Below are positions 34,400-43,031 of a stretch of 64,000 nucleotides of DNA, piece after piece. The translations under genes were made by a program, and so were the position numbers. This stretch comes from Herpetosiphon giganteus (GTDB lineage Bacteria > Chloroflexota > Chloroflexia > Chloroflexales > Herpetosiphonaceae). The DNA is taken from assembly GCF_016907925.1 (NCBI RefSeq), contig NZ_JAFBCZ010000019.1, forward strand, positions 1-64,000. The letters run 5' to 3'. Positions within the stretch are counted from its first letter, which is position 1. Each line of letters starts with the position of its first letter. The notes beneath the pieces are model-generated. The model did no database searches and was not told the DNA's origin. It saw only the letters and a list, made by a program, of their open reading frames with translations.

Positions 34400-34942
34400 C
34401 TAGTTATTAATCCGATGTTCTTCAATTTGGCTATTCAGGCTTTGGCCTGCAATTTCCACATAAATTTGTTGTTCAGTCACTGAAATGCCTAAATCGCAGC
34501 GGCGTTCGATCAAATTGGCAACGTTTTCAATAAAACGCCGATCAAAGGCATAGACCGGAATTTGCTCTGCTTGATAGATGCTTTTGCCGCTGAAATTGCC
34601 CAGCACTTGGGCAACATCGCGATGGGTGTAGACCGCCGCGCGCCCAGCGCGTTTGCTGCCGCGATGTAAACGCTCGGCATCTGGTGCGCCAACTTCAAAC
34701 CAGCCAGTCACTTGTCCGGTCAAATCGCGAATCCAAACAGCGGGTTCGTCGCCAGCAGCCACGCCTTGGGTAAAGGCAATGCCATCAGTGTATTCCAAAC
34801 AATAAGCCAAAATCCGCATCAACATATATTCTGCTGATTCAGATGGCTGGCGAGCGACGCGCAGCTCTAATTGCTCGTAGACGTTGCGGTCAACATTCGC
34901 CAAATCAACATTAATCGTATAAATGGTTGCACTAAGGGCCAT
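34400..34942 (-). CDS. yaeQ: YaeQ family protein
   Basis: The 180-residue protein resembles YaeQ, a family with a restriction-endonuclease-like (PD-(D/E)XK) fold whose role is uncertain. The family starts ALSATIYTINVDLANVDRNVYEQ and contains ESAEYMLMRILAYCLEY, then DLTGQVTGWFEVGAPDAERLH, which holds residues expected in the nuclease core. The full length is as usual. An older report linked YaeQ to RfaH-type antitermination; I give that no weight. The next gene on this strand ends nine bases before, so both could be co-transcribed, though their products look unrelated. Confidence 0.9.
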   Translation of the reverse strand: MALSATIYTINVDLANVDRNVYEQLELRVARQPSESAEYMLMRILAYCLEYTDGIAFTQGVAAGDEPAVWIRDLTGQVTGWFEVGAPDAERLHRGSKRAGRAAVYTHRDVAQVLGNFSGKSIYQAEQIPVYAFDRRFIENVANLIERRCDLGISVTEQQIYVEIAGQSLNSQIEEHRINN

Positions 34943-34950
34943 AAATGCTC

Positions 34951-36483
34951 CTAATTAAGTAATTTTTGATAAATTGCTAGCTCGAAGGGGTTGCCATTGC
35001 TGTTGACCCCATGATACTGCTTGAGTAAACGAAACTGGGTGGGGTTTTCCAACAAACTGCGGGGCGTTTGCCATTGCAGCGTCCACGAAAAGCGCGAATC
35101 CCAAACCACAATGCTGCCAACTGGGGCTTGCTCAACTGCACTGGGCGTAATCTGCTGATACTTGGTTGGATCATAGGGATCGATGCCTGTGCCATAGGCA
35201 AACCATGGAATCGCCGCTAAAACCAGCTGCTGGCGATACTCGCTTTGCTTAAACCAAGCAGTGCTGTTGAGCACTTGCTGGTCGCTATCCTGCATGATAA
35301 AGGGCTGCACCCGAATGAATAGCCCCAATAGCCCGATGATTATGCTTGCGCCAACCAAGCGCTGATACCACAGCGTTTTGAGGGTTGGCAGCATCAGCAA
35401 CGCCACCAAACCAATGCTGAGCAACGCATCGTAGAGCACAATTCCCCGAGTTCGCCAGCGAATCCAGGCCATGCCGAGCAGGCCAATGATAACCAAACCC
35501 AAGGCTCCGCGCATCGCCCAACGTCGCCAATTGATGGTTATAGGTTGACGTAATGCATGCAGTCCATAGGCGCTAAATGTGCCAATAATCGGCGCTAAAA
35601 TAGCTAAGTGGCGATCGTAGCCAGCAATTTGGGTCGCAGGAATTTTCCAATAGCTGAGTGCCAAAATTGCGATATAGCCAACCGTCCACGAGTGCAGGGT
35701 GTTCCAGCGCAGGCGCAAAAAACCATAGACCGCCAGCGCAAACGGCACGCTGCCAAAGGCGACTGGCAAGCGCGTGATGTAATGCCACCATGGGCCAGTG
35801 CCATAAAACGCCACGCTGCCGCCTTTTTCAAACAACACCCGATCAAGCGGAAACAGCAGGTTGGTCCAATCGTTGAGCCGTAGCGCCCAAAAACCATTCC
35901 AAATCAACATTGGCAATGCCATCAGGCCAAGCTGCCAGTAGCGCCGCTCTTTGACCAGGCTGAAGGCGAAAAAGATTAATAGTGGCAGCGTTTCATAACG
36001 AGCCAGCGGAATCAAGCCTGCAAACAAGGCCATTAAATTCCAGCGTTGGCGGCGCTGGGCTAGCAAGGCCGCTGCTAAGTAAGCTGCGCAGGGCAATTCA
36101 GTTAATGCTGCAAAGCTGAGGCGAGCAAATTCTGGCTGAATGCCGGTGAAGATTGCTGCCAACCAATACCACTCAACCGCAAATTCTGCCGCCAAATATG
36201 CTGCTAAACCACAAATTAGCGCCGCCAAAATTGCGCTTTGCATGTGCACTGCGGTCAAGCTAAACTGGCTGATCAAAGCATAGGGGATGGTAAAACCTGG
36301 CCGCCCCCAAACATCGAACAATAACTCAGGGTGTTTGAGGCTCCAGCGGGCAATTAACAAATGCTGAATCGAATCGTCGCTGTAGGTGCCGCTAGAGCGC
36401 AATCCATAACTCACAAAAATTAATAGCAACAGGCCACAGCTTAGCCAGAGCCATTTGCTTGAACGACGCAAAAATCCCACCAC
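34951..36483 (-). CDS. multi-pass membrane protein, GT-C glycosyltransferase-like
   Basis: The 510-residue protein has about 11 hydrophobic segments, beginning KWLWLSCGLLLLIFVSYGL. It carries an early luminal acidic motif, SGTYSDDSIQHLLIA, in the place where GT-C (GT39-like) enzymes hold the catalytic aspartates. The C-terminal 90 residues are a soluble outer domain (IGSIVVWDSRFSWTLQW). GT-C enzymes transfer sugars from lipid-linked donors to proteins or lipids. No specific family can be named from sequence. The gene could belong to envelope glycosylation. Confidence 0.7.
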   Translation of the reverse strand: MVGFLRRSSKWLWLSCGLLLLIFVSYGLRSSGTYSDDSIQHLLIARWSLKHPELLFDVWGRPGFTIPYALISQFSLTAVHMQSAILAALICGLAAYLAAEFAVEWYWLAAIFTGIQPEFARLSFAALTELPCAAYLAAALLAQRRQRWNLMALFAGLIPLARYETLPLLIFFAFSLVKERRYWQLGLMALPMLIWNGFWALRLNDWTNLLFPLDRVLFEKGGSVAFYGTGPWWHYITRLPVAFGSVPFALAVYGFLRLRWNTLHSWTVGYIAILALSYWKIPATQIAGYDRHLAILAPIIGTFSAYGLHALRQPITINWRRWAMRGALGLVIIGLLGMAWIRWRTRGIVLYDALLSIGLVALLMLPTLKTLWYQRLVGASIIIGLLGLFIRVQPFIMQDSDQQVLNSTAWFKQSEYRQQLVLAAIPWFAYGTGIDPYDPTKYQQITPSAVEQAPVGSIVVWDSRFSWTLQWQTPRSLLENPTQFRLLKQYHGVNSNGNPFELAIYQKLLN

Positions 36484-36540
36484 ACATTCCTCGTTGGCTC
36501 ATTCGAACGTCTGGCAGTATACCACTGGTCGGCTGGGGAT

Positions 36541-36800
36541 CGGGAAACTGTAACCGCGAAGAGCGCGAAGGGGTGAGAGATCAGGGGCTAGGGTTCAGGG
36601 ATTAGAGATTGAGCAACTGTAACCACAAAGAACGTGAAGAGCACGAAGGGTAGGTTTTTGGCCACAGATTAGCACAGATTGTTTTGATTATTCTTCCCAT
36701 AGCCAATAGCCTACAGTCAATAGCCATGGTTTCTCTGCGCCTCTGCATTATAAAGATTGATCCACGAAGGACACGAAGAGCACGAAGCATAGAGAGTACA
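36541..36800. repeat. mosaic of short intergenic repeat phrases
   Basis: AACTGTAACC followed by a CGAAG/AAAG-rich unit occurs at about 36548 and 36612. A related CCACGAAGGACACGAAGAGC unit lies near 36762. Between them are GCCACAGATTAGCACAGATT at about 36660 and TCTCTGCGCCTCTGC at about 36733. I know all of these as phrases that recur between genes in many unrelated bacteria. They occupy most of the gap before nfo and encode nothing. Confidence 0.55.
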
Positions 36801-36844
36801 CATTTTGGCGTGCAGGCAGCGGAAGAATATTCCACGGAGAAACA

Positions 36845-36907
36845 TTTGGGGGTGCAGGGGGCTGAAAACCCCCTGCGTCTCCCTCCGGCGGCGGGACGGA
36901 AGGGTGG
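36845..36907 (+). repeat. dispersed intergenic repeat B, copy 1
   Basis: This unit of about 63 bp resembles 38497-38560. It has a first hairpin, CAGGGGGCTGAAAACCCCCTG at its core, and a second, CCCTCCGGCGGCGGGA, followed by CGGAAGGGTGG. It lies in the same intergenic space as the mosaic above. Confidence 0.75.
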
Positions 36908-37007
36908 TGATCATTCATTCTGTTTTGATAAATGTCTATTTTAAATTATAGTCTGCTTTGAAGAATAAATAATTGCTGCCAACTCCTAATCTCAACAATG
37001 GACTGAA

Positions 37008-37016
37008 AGTGCTATA
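37008..37016 (+). promoter_or_regulatory. extended -10 promoter of nfo
   Basis: TGCTATAAT gives a perfect -10 box with the TGn extension, 36 bases before the nfo start. No good -35 box is seen, as is common for extended -10 promoters. Confidence 0.5.
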
Positions 37017-37051
37017 ATTGCAGGCGACACTTGTTTGGAGCGAGAAACCCC

Positions 37052-37930
37052 ATGCCCAATTTAGGAGCGCATGTTTCAACCGTTGGTGGTTTGCACACAG
37101 CCTTTGAGCGCGCGCATGCCACAACCTGTCATGTGATTCAAATTTTTACCAAAAGCCAACGCCAATGGAATGCCAAGCCATTAAGTACCGCTGATTGTGC
37201 TAATTTTCAGGCGGCGCACCGTGATGCTGGCACGCCACCCTTGATTGCCCACGATTCATACTTGATCAATTTGGGCAGTCCCGATGATAGCTTATGGGAA
37301 AAATCGATCGCAGCGTTTCGGGTTGAGCTTGAACGTTGTCAGCAGTTGGGGGTTGGCGCGTTGGTCACTCACCCTGGCGCGCATGTTGGCTCAGGCGAGG
37401 ACGCAGGCTTGGAGCGAGTTGGCGCTGCATTGCGCCGCTTATTAGCCGAAAATACTGGCGAAACCGAGATTTTGCTTGAGATTACCGCTGGCCAAGGCAC
37501 GGCTTTAGGCCATAGCTTTGAGCATCTCGCCCGCTTGATCGAGCTTTGTGACGGTCATCCACGGCTTGGAATTTGCTTTGATACCTGTCATGGTTTGGCT
37601 GCTGGCTACGATTTTCGCACTGCCGAAGGCTACCAACGCACGTTTGAGCATTTTGATCGTTTAATCGGCATCGATCGCTTGCGTGCCTTCCATCTCAACG
37701 ATTCCAAGAACGATCTTGGCAGCCGAGTTGACCGTCATACCCATATTGGTGAGGGATTTGTGGGCTTGAGCGGTTTCGAGTTAATTATGAACGATCCTCG
37801 CTTTCAAACGATTCCGATGGCCTTAGAGACCCCGAAAGAACCAGATGAAAGCGCAGATATTCGCAATTTAGCAACGCTGCGTGGTTTGCGCCGCTCAGTT
37901 GTTAGCTCAGCACCACAAAGCGAGGTATAA
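37052..37930 (+). CDS. nfo: endonuclease IV (AP endonuclease)
   Basis: The 292-residue TIM-barrel enzyme cuts at abasic sites in base excision repair. The family opening is [18 protein letters not shown], and the zinc-binding sites are visible in [41 protein letters not shown], and [33 protein letters not shown] closes the active site. ATG 37052 has GGAG upstream; an in-frame codon 21 bases earlier is unnecessary. The next gene starts immediately after the stop. Confidence 0.97.
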   Translation: MPNLGAHVSTVGGLHTAFERAHATTCHVIQIFTKSQRQWNAKPLSTADCANFQAAHRDAGTPPLIAHDSYLINLGSPDDSLWEKSIAAFRVELERCQQLGVGALVTHPGAHVGSGEDAGLERVGAALRRLLAENTGETEILLEITAGQGTALGHSFEHLARLIELCDGHPRLGICFDTCHGLAAGYDFRTAEGYQRTFEHFDRLIGIDRLRAFHLNDSKNDLGSRVDRHTHIGEGFVGLSGFELIMNDPRFQTIPMALETPKEPDESADIRNLATLRGLRRSVVSSAPQSEV

Positions 37931-38443
37931 ATGGGAAACCAACCAAAAAGCAAGCGCCGGTTGTGGGTGTCGTTGTTGTTGGGTTTGGCCGCTGTGGTGG
38001 TGATTGTGCGGCGCAAGCTGCAACCAATCGATTCGGCTCCAATCTTGCCACCGCCACCGCCGCCACCATCCGATCCGCCGCGGATCGTCTTGCCAACTGA
38101 TATTTTAACCACGGAAATTGCGACCAGCGCTCCTGAAATCGAAGCTGATCCGGTTACCATCGAGCCAGAGCCAGTTGCTGATGAAGCGCCATTGTTGGAA
38201 CGCGAGGTTGGCGGCAATGATGCAGCTAGTGTTGAAACCACTGAGCCAGTCGCTGAAGCTGAAGCCCCAGCCGAGGATGATGACGATGAGGATGAGTTGC
38301 GCAGCTACTGCGTCTCATGTCGCGCCAAGCAGCCAATGATCGATGCCCATGAAGAGTTGACCGAAAATGGCCGCCGTGCCTTGCGCGGAACCTGCGAAGT
38401 CTGTGGCGCAGGCATGTTCCGCTTTTTGCCCAACAAAGATTAA
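37931..38443 (+). CDS. membrane-anchored DUF5679-type zinc-ribbon protein
   Basis: The 170-residue protein has one N-terminal membrane segment (LWVSLLLGLAAVVVIV). A proline-rich linker (PPPPPPSDPP) and an acidic, low-complexity stretch (about 60-120) follow. The C-terminal domain has the two CxxC pairs of a zinc ribbon: SYCVSCRAKQ, then NGRRALRGTCEVCGAGMFRF. This last part is the DUF5679 pattern, often found alone in Chloroflexi and archaea. Function is unknown; the zinc ribbon may bind nucleic acid or protein. The ATG follows the nfo stop without a gap and may be coupled to it. Confidence 0.75.
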   Translation: MGNQPKSKRRLWVSLLLGLAAVVVIVRRKLQPIDSAPILPPPPPPPSDPPRIVLPTDILTTEIATSAPEIEADPVTIEPEPVADEAPLLEREVGGNDAASVETTEPVAEAEAPAEDDDDEDELRSYCVSCRAKQPMIDAHEELTENGRRALRGTCEVCGAGMFRFLPNKD

Positions 38444-38496
38444 AATCTGTATTTAATGATGGTTTGTTCGATCATCTCTGTTTCCATAAATTGAAG

Positions 38497-38560
38497 TTTA
38501 GGGGGTACAGGGGGATTAAAGCCCCCTGTGTTTCCCTCCGGCGGAGGGACGGAAGGGTGG
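38497..38560 (+). repeat. dispersed intergenic repeat B, copy 2
   Basis: This is the same 63-bp family as 36845-36907. Here the second hairpin is a perfect CCCTCC-GGC-GGAGGG and the first is CAGGGGG/CCCCCTG. The two copies flank the nfo and DUF5679 genes. Confidence 0.75.
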
Positions 38561-38606
38561 CGAACCATGAAGATTAACCAAATCTTGTGACTATGGTTGC
38601 CGCTTT

Positions 38607-38645
38607 AAAGTACTCTTGGTAGCTTAGGCCTACTAAGAGTACTTT
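38607..38645. terminator. bidirectional terminator between DUF5679 and hicB-like genes
   Basis: AAAGTACTCTTGGTAG at 38607-38622 pairs with CTACTAAGAGTACTTT at 38630-38645 (one G-U). T residues follow on the plus strand. It lies between convergent genes. Confidence 0.8.
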
Positions 38646-38652
38646 ATTTTAA

Positions 38653-38862
38653 TCATGAAGCTTCTGGCTCAAATTCAATATAATCAACTAAGGTGGTTGA
38701 AGGTGGAATCTCTTCGCCTTCCAAATGCATAACGATCGCTTCTTGCAAGAGTTGTTTAACTTCTTCTGGCGTTTCACCAGTGGCAACACAGCCTAAAACA
38801 TCGAGAATATAGCCTGAACAATTGTTTGGGCCTTGTTCAATCACAATTGCATAGCGCATCAT
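38653..38862 (-). CDS. orphan HicB-like antitoxin-family protein
   Basis: The 69-residue protein is a HicB/UPF0150 fold: MMRYAIVIEQGPNNCSGYIL, then DVLGCVATGETPEEVKQLLQEAI and HLEGEEIPP. In HicAB systems it neutralises the HicA mRNA interferase, but no HicA-size frame (about 60-80 residues with a dsRNA-binding-like fold) is found beside it. Without an HTH or ribbon-helix-helix tail it may not bind DNA. The start is the first of two adjacent ATGs, behind AAGGAGA. Many stand-alone members exist with unknown roles. Confidence 0.82.
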   Translation of the reverse strand: MMRYAIVIEQGPNNCSGYILDVLGCVATGETPEEVKQLLQEAIVMHLEGEEIPPSTTLVDYIEFEPEAS

Positions 38863-38943
38863 TGCTCTCCTTTGTTGAAGTTGATTGCACAAGTATAGCA
38901 AATTAAGTATAATTTGGCTGCTAATTATTGCTAGGGAGAGAAG

Positions 38944-39429
38944 ATGAATTATTTACGCATCGCAACAGTATTCATGGTATTAGGTTTAATGCTCGTGCTT
39001 GCTGCCTGTGGCACTGCCGCACCCTCGGCTGCATGTTATCCCCTGAACGAGATCGAACAACGTGCGGAAATTGCCTTTTTGCCAGCTGATACGGTTCGCT
39101 TGAGTTATGAGGCAACTAGTGGTGAAAATTATCAAGAAAGCCCATATTATGGGGTTGTCCGCGTCGTGATGGGCAGTATGCAGAATACAAGCAGCGTCTT
39201 CCAGACCTACAGCGACTATCTTCAGCAACAAGGATGGACGCAAGACATCGCGTATGCTCATGAAATTATGTGGTCTAAAGAGGCACTGACCCTGAGGATC
39301 ATTGCTACTGATCCCAATAACAGTCGTGGTATTCCAGCCGAATCGAAACAAGTCCATCGCACATGGTATGTGCTCTTGCTTGGAGAATCCAAAGCAAGTG
39401 AATGCTCAACCACCACAATACCCAAATAA
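38944..39429 (+). CDS. hypothetical lipoprotein
   Basis: The 161-residue protein has a lipoprotein signal peptide ending LVLAACG (lipobox Cys22). The mature part contains no known domain. It is mixed, with YQESPYYGVVRVVMGS and FQTYSDYLQQQGWTQD, typical of small solute- or surface-associated lipoproteins that contain a SnoaL-like or unnamed fold. Its start has a good GGGAGAG ribosome binding site. Repeat A follows its stop directly. Confidence 0.75.
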   Translation: MNYLRIATVFMVLGLMLVLAACGTAAPSAACYPLNEIEQRAEIAFLPADTVRLSYEATSGENYQESPYYGVVRVVMGSMQNTSSVFQTYSDYLQQQGWTQDIAYAHEIMWSKEALTLRIIATDPNNSRGIPAESKQVHRTWYVLLLGESKASECSTTTIPK

Positions 39430-39447
39430 TGCGCTGATCTAAAAGCC

Positions 39448-39515
39448 CTAAAACTCCAAACGGCCCAGTTGGGCCGCTTGAAGAAGAGAAGAGTGTGTGT
39501 GAGGAGGAAGGATTT
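39448..39515 (+). repeat. dispersed intergenic repeat A, copy 2
   Basis: This 68-bp sequence differs from 2211-2278 at a single base. It also has weaker similarity for about 65 bp more (AGCTTACC, CCTAACGA, AGTCCTAT). The hairpin CGGCCCA-GT-TGGGCCG lies 18 bases downstream of a lipoprotein gene stop, so it could act as that gene's terminator or 3' element. Confidence 0.8.
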
Positions 39516-39598
39516 GTGTATAGTATCGCCTTCTTAGCTTACCGAGAACCTAACGATTGCTCACACCCATAGTCCTATATTCCTGCTTGCCATGGGGG

Positions 39599-40156
39599 TT
39601 AGATTTTGCTAACAATATCCCCTTGGCGAATTGTGCCTGGCTGGACAACGCGGGCGTTGATGCCGCGCAAGTGTAATTCCTTGCCGACCGCCGAATTGAC
39701 AAACTTGATTGCATCTTGGCCATAGCGTTGAGCAAATTTTTTGCAACCATTATGCGGTTGATCGGTTACCTCGATAATTGCATCGCCAATTGCCAAGCGC
39801 GTGCCTGCTGGCAAATTCTCGTCGCTCAAATCAAGATCAATAAATAATTGATCGCCAGCCAATTGCCAACGCTCTTGATCTGGCGAGAGCAGGCCAATCG
39901 AGCGCACATTGATAATATTCAGCTGCATATCGGGGTGCGAGCTACCATCTTCGGTGCGCGAACTGCCGCGAGTTTTCCAATTGTCGCCAACTAAGCCTTC
40001 GACCAAATCGAGCTGGCCTTGATCGAGCACTTCGCGTTGCTCGCTGGCAGGTCGACGAACGATTAATTGCAAAACCCCTTGATTCTTGGGCGCTTGGCGA
40101 ATATGGTCTAAGCCAGCTTCAAGCGTCTCCATTGGAACATATTCAAGATCGATCAT
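39599..40156 (-). CDS. MOSC-domain protein
   Basis: This 185-residue protein has the MOSC (molybdenum cofactor sulfurase C-terminal) fold. The family pattern is visible in LVEGLVGDNWKTRGSSRTED, LNIINVRSIGLLS, QLFIDLDLSDENLPAGTRLAIGDA and CKKFAQRYGQDA, which includes the conserved cysteine. MOSC proteins carry a sulfur or Moco-related ligand and act in reductive detoxification or cofactor trafficking. The start is ATG 40156, with a YxPMxTLEAGLDHIRQAPKN lead. A gene for a small membrane protein lies upstream, separated by a strong terminator. Confidence 0.85.
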   Translation of the reverse strand: MIDLEYVPMETLEAGLDHIRQAPKNQGVLQLIVRRPASEQREVLDQGQLDLVEGLVGDNWKTRGSSRTEDGSSHPDMQLNIINVRSIGLLSPDQERWQLAGDQLFIDLDLSDENLPAGTRLAIGDAIIEVTDQPHNGCKKFAQRYGQDAIKFVNSAVGKELHLRGINARVVQPGTIRQGDIVSKI

Positions 40157-40177
40157 AGTACCTACCTCAGCCTAAAC

Positions 40178-40206
40178 AAAAAAACGAGCCTCCTGTTGGA
40201 GACTCG
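40178..40206 (-). terminator. rho-independent terminator of the small membrane protein gene
   Basis: CGAGCCTCC pairs with GGAGACTCG (one mismatch) around TGTT, and seven T residues follow on the minus strand. Confidence 0.8.
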
Positions 40207-40253
40207 CTGCGCCAACTGTGGCGCTTTATTATGCCATAGCCATGGCTGTGATG

Positions 40254-40565
40254 CTAGCGGAATTTGAGCAAATTGCCCAATTTGATTCCGTGGGCTTGCA
40301 AGCGTTTGCCAACATTGCCCAAAACCCAGGCAATGGGGGCGATTGCGGCCAAGGCTAAGCCAAGCCACAAGCTAATCGACCAAGTTTCAAGCAGCGCCGC
40401 CCGCCAAACGAGCAACGCGCCCAGCGCTGAAAGCCCAGTCCAAATGCCAAGCAGCCAGAGCATACTTGCCCGGCCTTGAATCGCACCGCGCAAGGTTGCC
40501 ACTGCAACCCAGCCGAATCCGAGCAATGCCAAAAAGCCGAGCCACGCCAATAACGTCCAAATCAT
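40254..40565 (-). CDS. small four-helix membrane protein
   Basis: The 103-residue protein has four hydrophobic segments (IWTLLAWLGFLALLGFGWVAVAT, MLWLLGIWTGLSALGALLVW, WSISLWLGLALAAIAPIAWVL) and a short basic C-terminus (GIKLGNLLKFR). It contains no catalytic motif. The ATG at 40565 follows GGAGG with short spacing; a second ATG four bases earlier is out of frame. It is of unknown function, probably a family restricted to close relatives. Confidence 0.6.
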   Translation of the reverse strand: MIWTLLAWLGFLALLGFGWVAVATLRGAIQGRASMLWLLGIWTGLSALGALLVWRAALLETWSISLWLGLALAAIAPIAWVLGNVGKRLQAHGIKLGNLLKFR

Positions 40566-40631
40566 ACATCCTCCAATGCCAAGCAAATGCAATCCGAGGA
40601 TACTACGCTGTTAGCGCCCCAAGGTTCCAGC

Positions 40632-41321
40632 TTAGTGATTAAGCGCCACAACCTTGCCCGTAATCAGATATTCGATCTGTTCAGCCAAGTTGGTAACCCG
40701 ATCGCCGAGCCGTTCGAGGTTATGCGCCAAGGTCAGCAGGTGAATTGCTGCGGCAGCTAGCTCAGGGCTGCTAGTTGAAATGTTAACCGTGGCTTCGAAC
40801 ATCTCACGATACAATTGATCGATCACATCGTCGAGCGTCGTTACGCGGTCGGCAAAGCTGCGATCGTTTTTGCGCAACGCTTCGAGGCCTGCATGCAAAA
40901 TTTCGCTGGTTCGCTGGCTCAATTCGCTAATTAAGCGCGGAATTGGCTGCGGCATTTCGGCGACGCTCACAAAATTGGGGGTGGCAGCAATTCGTTCCTG
41001 CAATTTACAGATCGTCGCCGCATAATCACCCATGCGTTCTAGCTCTGGCAGAAGGCTGAGAACCACACTCACCAAGCGCAAATCACGGGCTAATGGCTGT
41101 TGAGTTGCGATGATCAACAGGGCTTGATCATGCAACCGCTGAACCTCGTGATTGATTGTTTGGTCGTTTTGCACAACCTTGCGCACCGCCGCTTGATCGT
41201 AAAGTTTGATCGATTGAAGCGCTTCAGATAAAGCTGCTTCAACCATGGTGCCAACGCGAAAAACCCCATCGTGCAACTCGGTGAGTTGTTCATCAAAAAC
41301 TTGACGGTAAGACACGCCCAT
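40632..41321 (-). CDS. phoU: PhoU-family phosphate signalling protein, first copy
   Basis: The 229-residue protein is made of two three-helix PhoU domains. Each has the E/D-rich metal-binding motif: LRLVSVVLSLLPELERMGDYAA in the first and HNLERLGDRVTNLAEQ in the second. PhoU represses the phosphate regulon by acting on the PstSCAB transporter and PhoR kinase. A paralogue lies directly upstream on the same strand, but no pst or pho genes are nearby. Confidence 0.93.
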   Translation of the reverse strand: MGVSYRQVFDEQLTELHDGVFRVGTMVEAALSEALQSIKLYDQAAVRKVVQNDQTINHEVQRLHDQALLIIATQQPLARDLRLVSVVLSLLPELERMGDYAATICKLQERIAATPNFVSVAEMPQPIPRLISELSQRTSEILHAGLEALRKNDRSFADRVTTLDDVIDQLYREMFEATVNISTSSPELAAAAIHLLTLAHNLERLGDRVTNLAEQIEYLITGKVVALNH

Positions 41322-41361
41322 TGAAAACCTCCAACAGAGAATTTGCCAACCTGTTCTTCAA

Positions 41362-42030
41362 TTACGCCCGTTGTTCATTCAGGTCGGCCATTTGCCCTGT
41401 TGCCATAAAGACAACCCGTTCACCGATATTGGTGGCACGGTCGGCGATGCGTTCGAGATTATGCACAACATACAATAAACGGGTTGCTTGTTCAACAGTG
41501 CTGGCATCAGCAATCATAACTTCGAGAATTTCGCGTTGAACGCGATCGGTTTGGTTGTCGATTTCGTCATCAGCAGCGCTGAGGGTTTTGGCCAGCTTAA
41601 CGTCAATCCGCGTATAGCATTCCAATGCGGTGCGCAGCATCGTTTGCGCTTTGCTGGTCATCGATGGCACTTCAGCTTGCGGTTTGAGCGCTGGTGTTTG
41701 GCCTTGCCGAATCGCAATTTTGGCAATCCCTTCAGCATAATCGCCAACGCGCTCAAGCTCACTCGCAATCGTAATAATCGCACTCACTAAGCGTAAATCA
41801 CGCGCGACTAATGGTTGTTGGGTTGCAAACAGCAAGAGGGCTTTTTCTTCCAAAGCATATTGGGCTTTGTCAATTAAATCATCGTTGCGAATAACATCCT
41901 GGGCCATGGCCTCGTCATGGTTGGTTAAGGCCTGAATCGATTGGCCAATGGCGGTTTCGACCAACGCTCCCATGCGTAAGAGATCATCATTCAGTGACCG
42001 AAGTTGCTGCTCGTAATGTTCCCGTGACAT
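41362..42030 (-). CDS. PhoU-family phosphate signalling protein, second copy
   Basis: This 222-residue PhoU protein has LRLVSAIITIASELERVGDYAEG and HNLERIADRATNIGERV as the two metal-binding helices. It is clearly homologous to the following copy, but has diverged. Tandem PhoU genes occur in several Chloroflexi. The 40-bp gap between them has no terminator, so they are likely one transcript. The two proteins could work as a heterodimer or regulate different partners. Confidence 0.92.
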   Translation of the reverse strand: MSREHYEQQLRSLNDDLLRMGALVETAIGQSIQALTNHDEAMAQDVIRNDDLIDKAQYALEEKALLLFATQQPLVARDLRLVSAIITIASELERVGDYAEGIAKIAIRQGQTPALKPQAEVPSMTSKAQTMLRTALECYTRIDVKLAKTLSAADDEIDNQTDRVQREILEVMIADASTVEQATRLLYVVHNLERIADRATNIGERVVFMATGQMADLNEQRA

Positions 42031-42173
42031 ACCATCCTCCGATGCGCTAGGAAGGCTACGCCTGCTGGATAAAGTAGCTGAAATGTCGAATTAGCTTCCC
42101 GTGAATAGCCTGCGATTATACCACGCTTTTGGCTTTTTTTTCGATTGAATTAGCTTGATTATGCAGTCAGCGA

Positions 42174-42965
42174 TTAATCACTCTTGGGCAAGTTGTAGGC
42201 CAGCCGAAAGCCTAATAAATGGGTCGAGCGTTCAGGTGGCAAGCGAAAACGGCAGGTATTGCGGGCAAAATGGCCAGGATTGCCCCAGCAGCCACCGCGC
42301 ATAATCCGCCGCCGATCAGCTTCTGGAGCAGCTTGCAGCGCTTCGCGACCATCATCAGCAACATAGGGATACGATTTTTGCAGCGAGTTTGTCCATTCCC
42401 AAATATTGCCCGCTAAATCGTAAACCCCAAATGGACTTGCTGCCTGTGGATAACTGCCAACCGGTGCTAAGCCACCGCGCATGCTTTCTTTAATATTCAT
42501 CAGTGTCGGGTCAAAATCATCGCCCCACGGATAGATGCGCGTATCATCGCCACGCGCCGCTCGCTCCCACTCTGCTTCGCTCGGCAAGCGCAAGGCTAGG
42601 CCGACTTCGCCGCTCAGCCAGCCACAAAAGGCTACCGCTTCATCCCATGTTACATCGACTACTGGATAGGCGGCAAGCTCTGCTGGCGGTTGCGAGCCAT
42701 GCCAGACAATCGGCGCACGCTGGCCTGAATGCTTGATCCACTGCGCATATAGTTCATTGGTAACTGGCACTTGGGCCAGCGCAAAGGCGGCAATTTCAAC
42801 TGGATGTTGCGGGGCTTCTTCCGCATACGATTCGCGCGTGCCACCGAAACGTCGCGCTAAATCGCTGAGTTGCTCGTTGGGCGTGCCCATCTGCAAAATC
42901 CCATGCGGAATTGAGCAGAAATGGGGCAAAAGATCACGAATTTGCTTCAATTGGGCTTCCTTCAT
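42174..42965 (-). CDS. SUMF1/FGE-sulfatase-domain protein
   Basis: The 263-residue protein carries the C-type-lectin-like fold of formylglycine-generating enzymes (FGE, SUMF1). Family landmarks are HPVEIAAFALAQVPVTNELY, YPVVDVTWDEAVAFCGWLS, LRLPSEAEWERAARGDD, YPWGDDFDP, GVYDLAGNIWEWT, and MRGGCWGNPGHFARNTCRF. True FGE needs two reactive cysteines near the end; here Cys occurs in RGGCW and NTCRF but the spacing differs, so this may be a non-FGE member that acts as a binding module. ATG 42965 was used; the ribosome binding site is weak. Confidence 0.85.
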   Translation of the reverse strand: MKEAQLKQIRDLLPHFCSIPHGILQMGTPNEQLSDLARRFGGTRESYAEEAPQHPVEIAAFALAQVPVTNELYAQWIKHSGQRAPIVWHGSQPPAELAAYPVVDVTWDEAVAFCGWLSGEVGLALRLPSEAEWERAARGDDTRIYPWGDDFDPTLMNIKESMRGGLAPVGSYPQAASPFGVYDLAGNIWEWTNSLQKSYPYVADDGREALQAAPEADRRRIMRGGCWGNPGHFARNTCRFRLPPERSTHLLGFRLAYNLPKSD

Positions 42966-43031
42966 GCCAAAAAATGCCAATCTGTGGCTCTAAAGATACC
43001 AGACTTTTAATTGTGCTTGGGAGGTGCGCCG

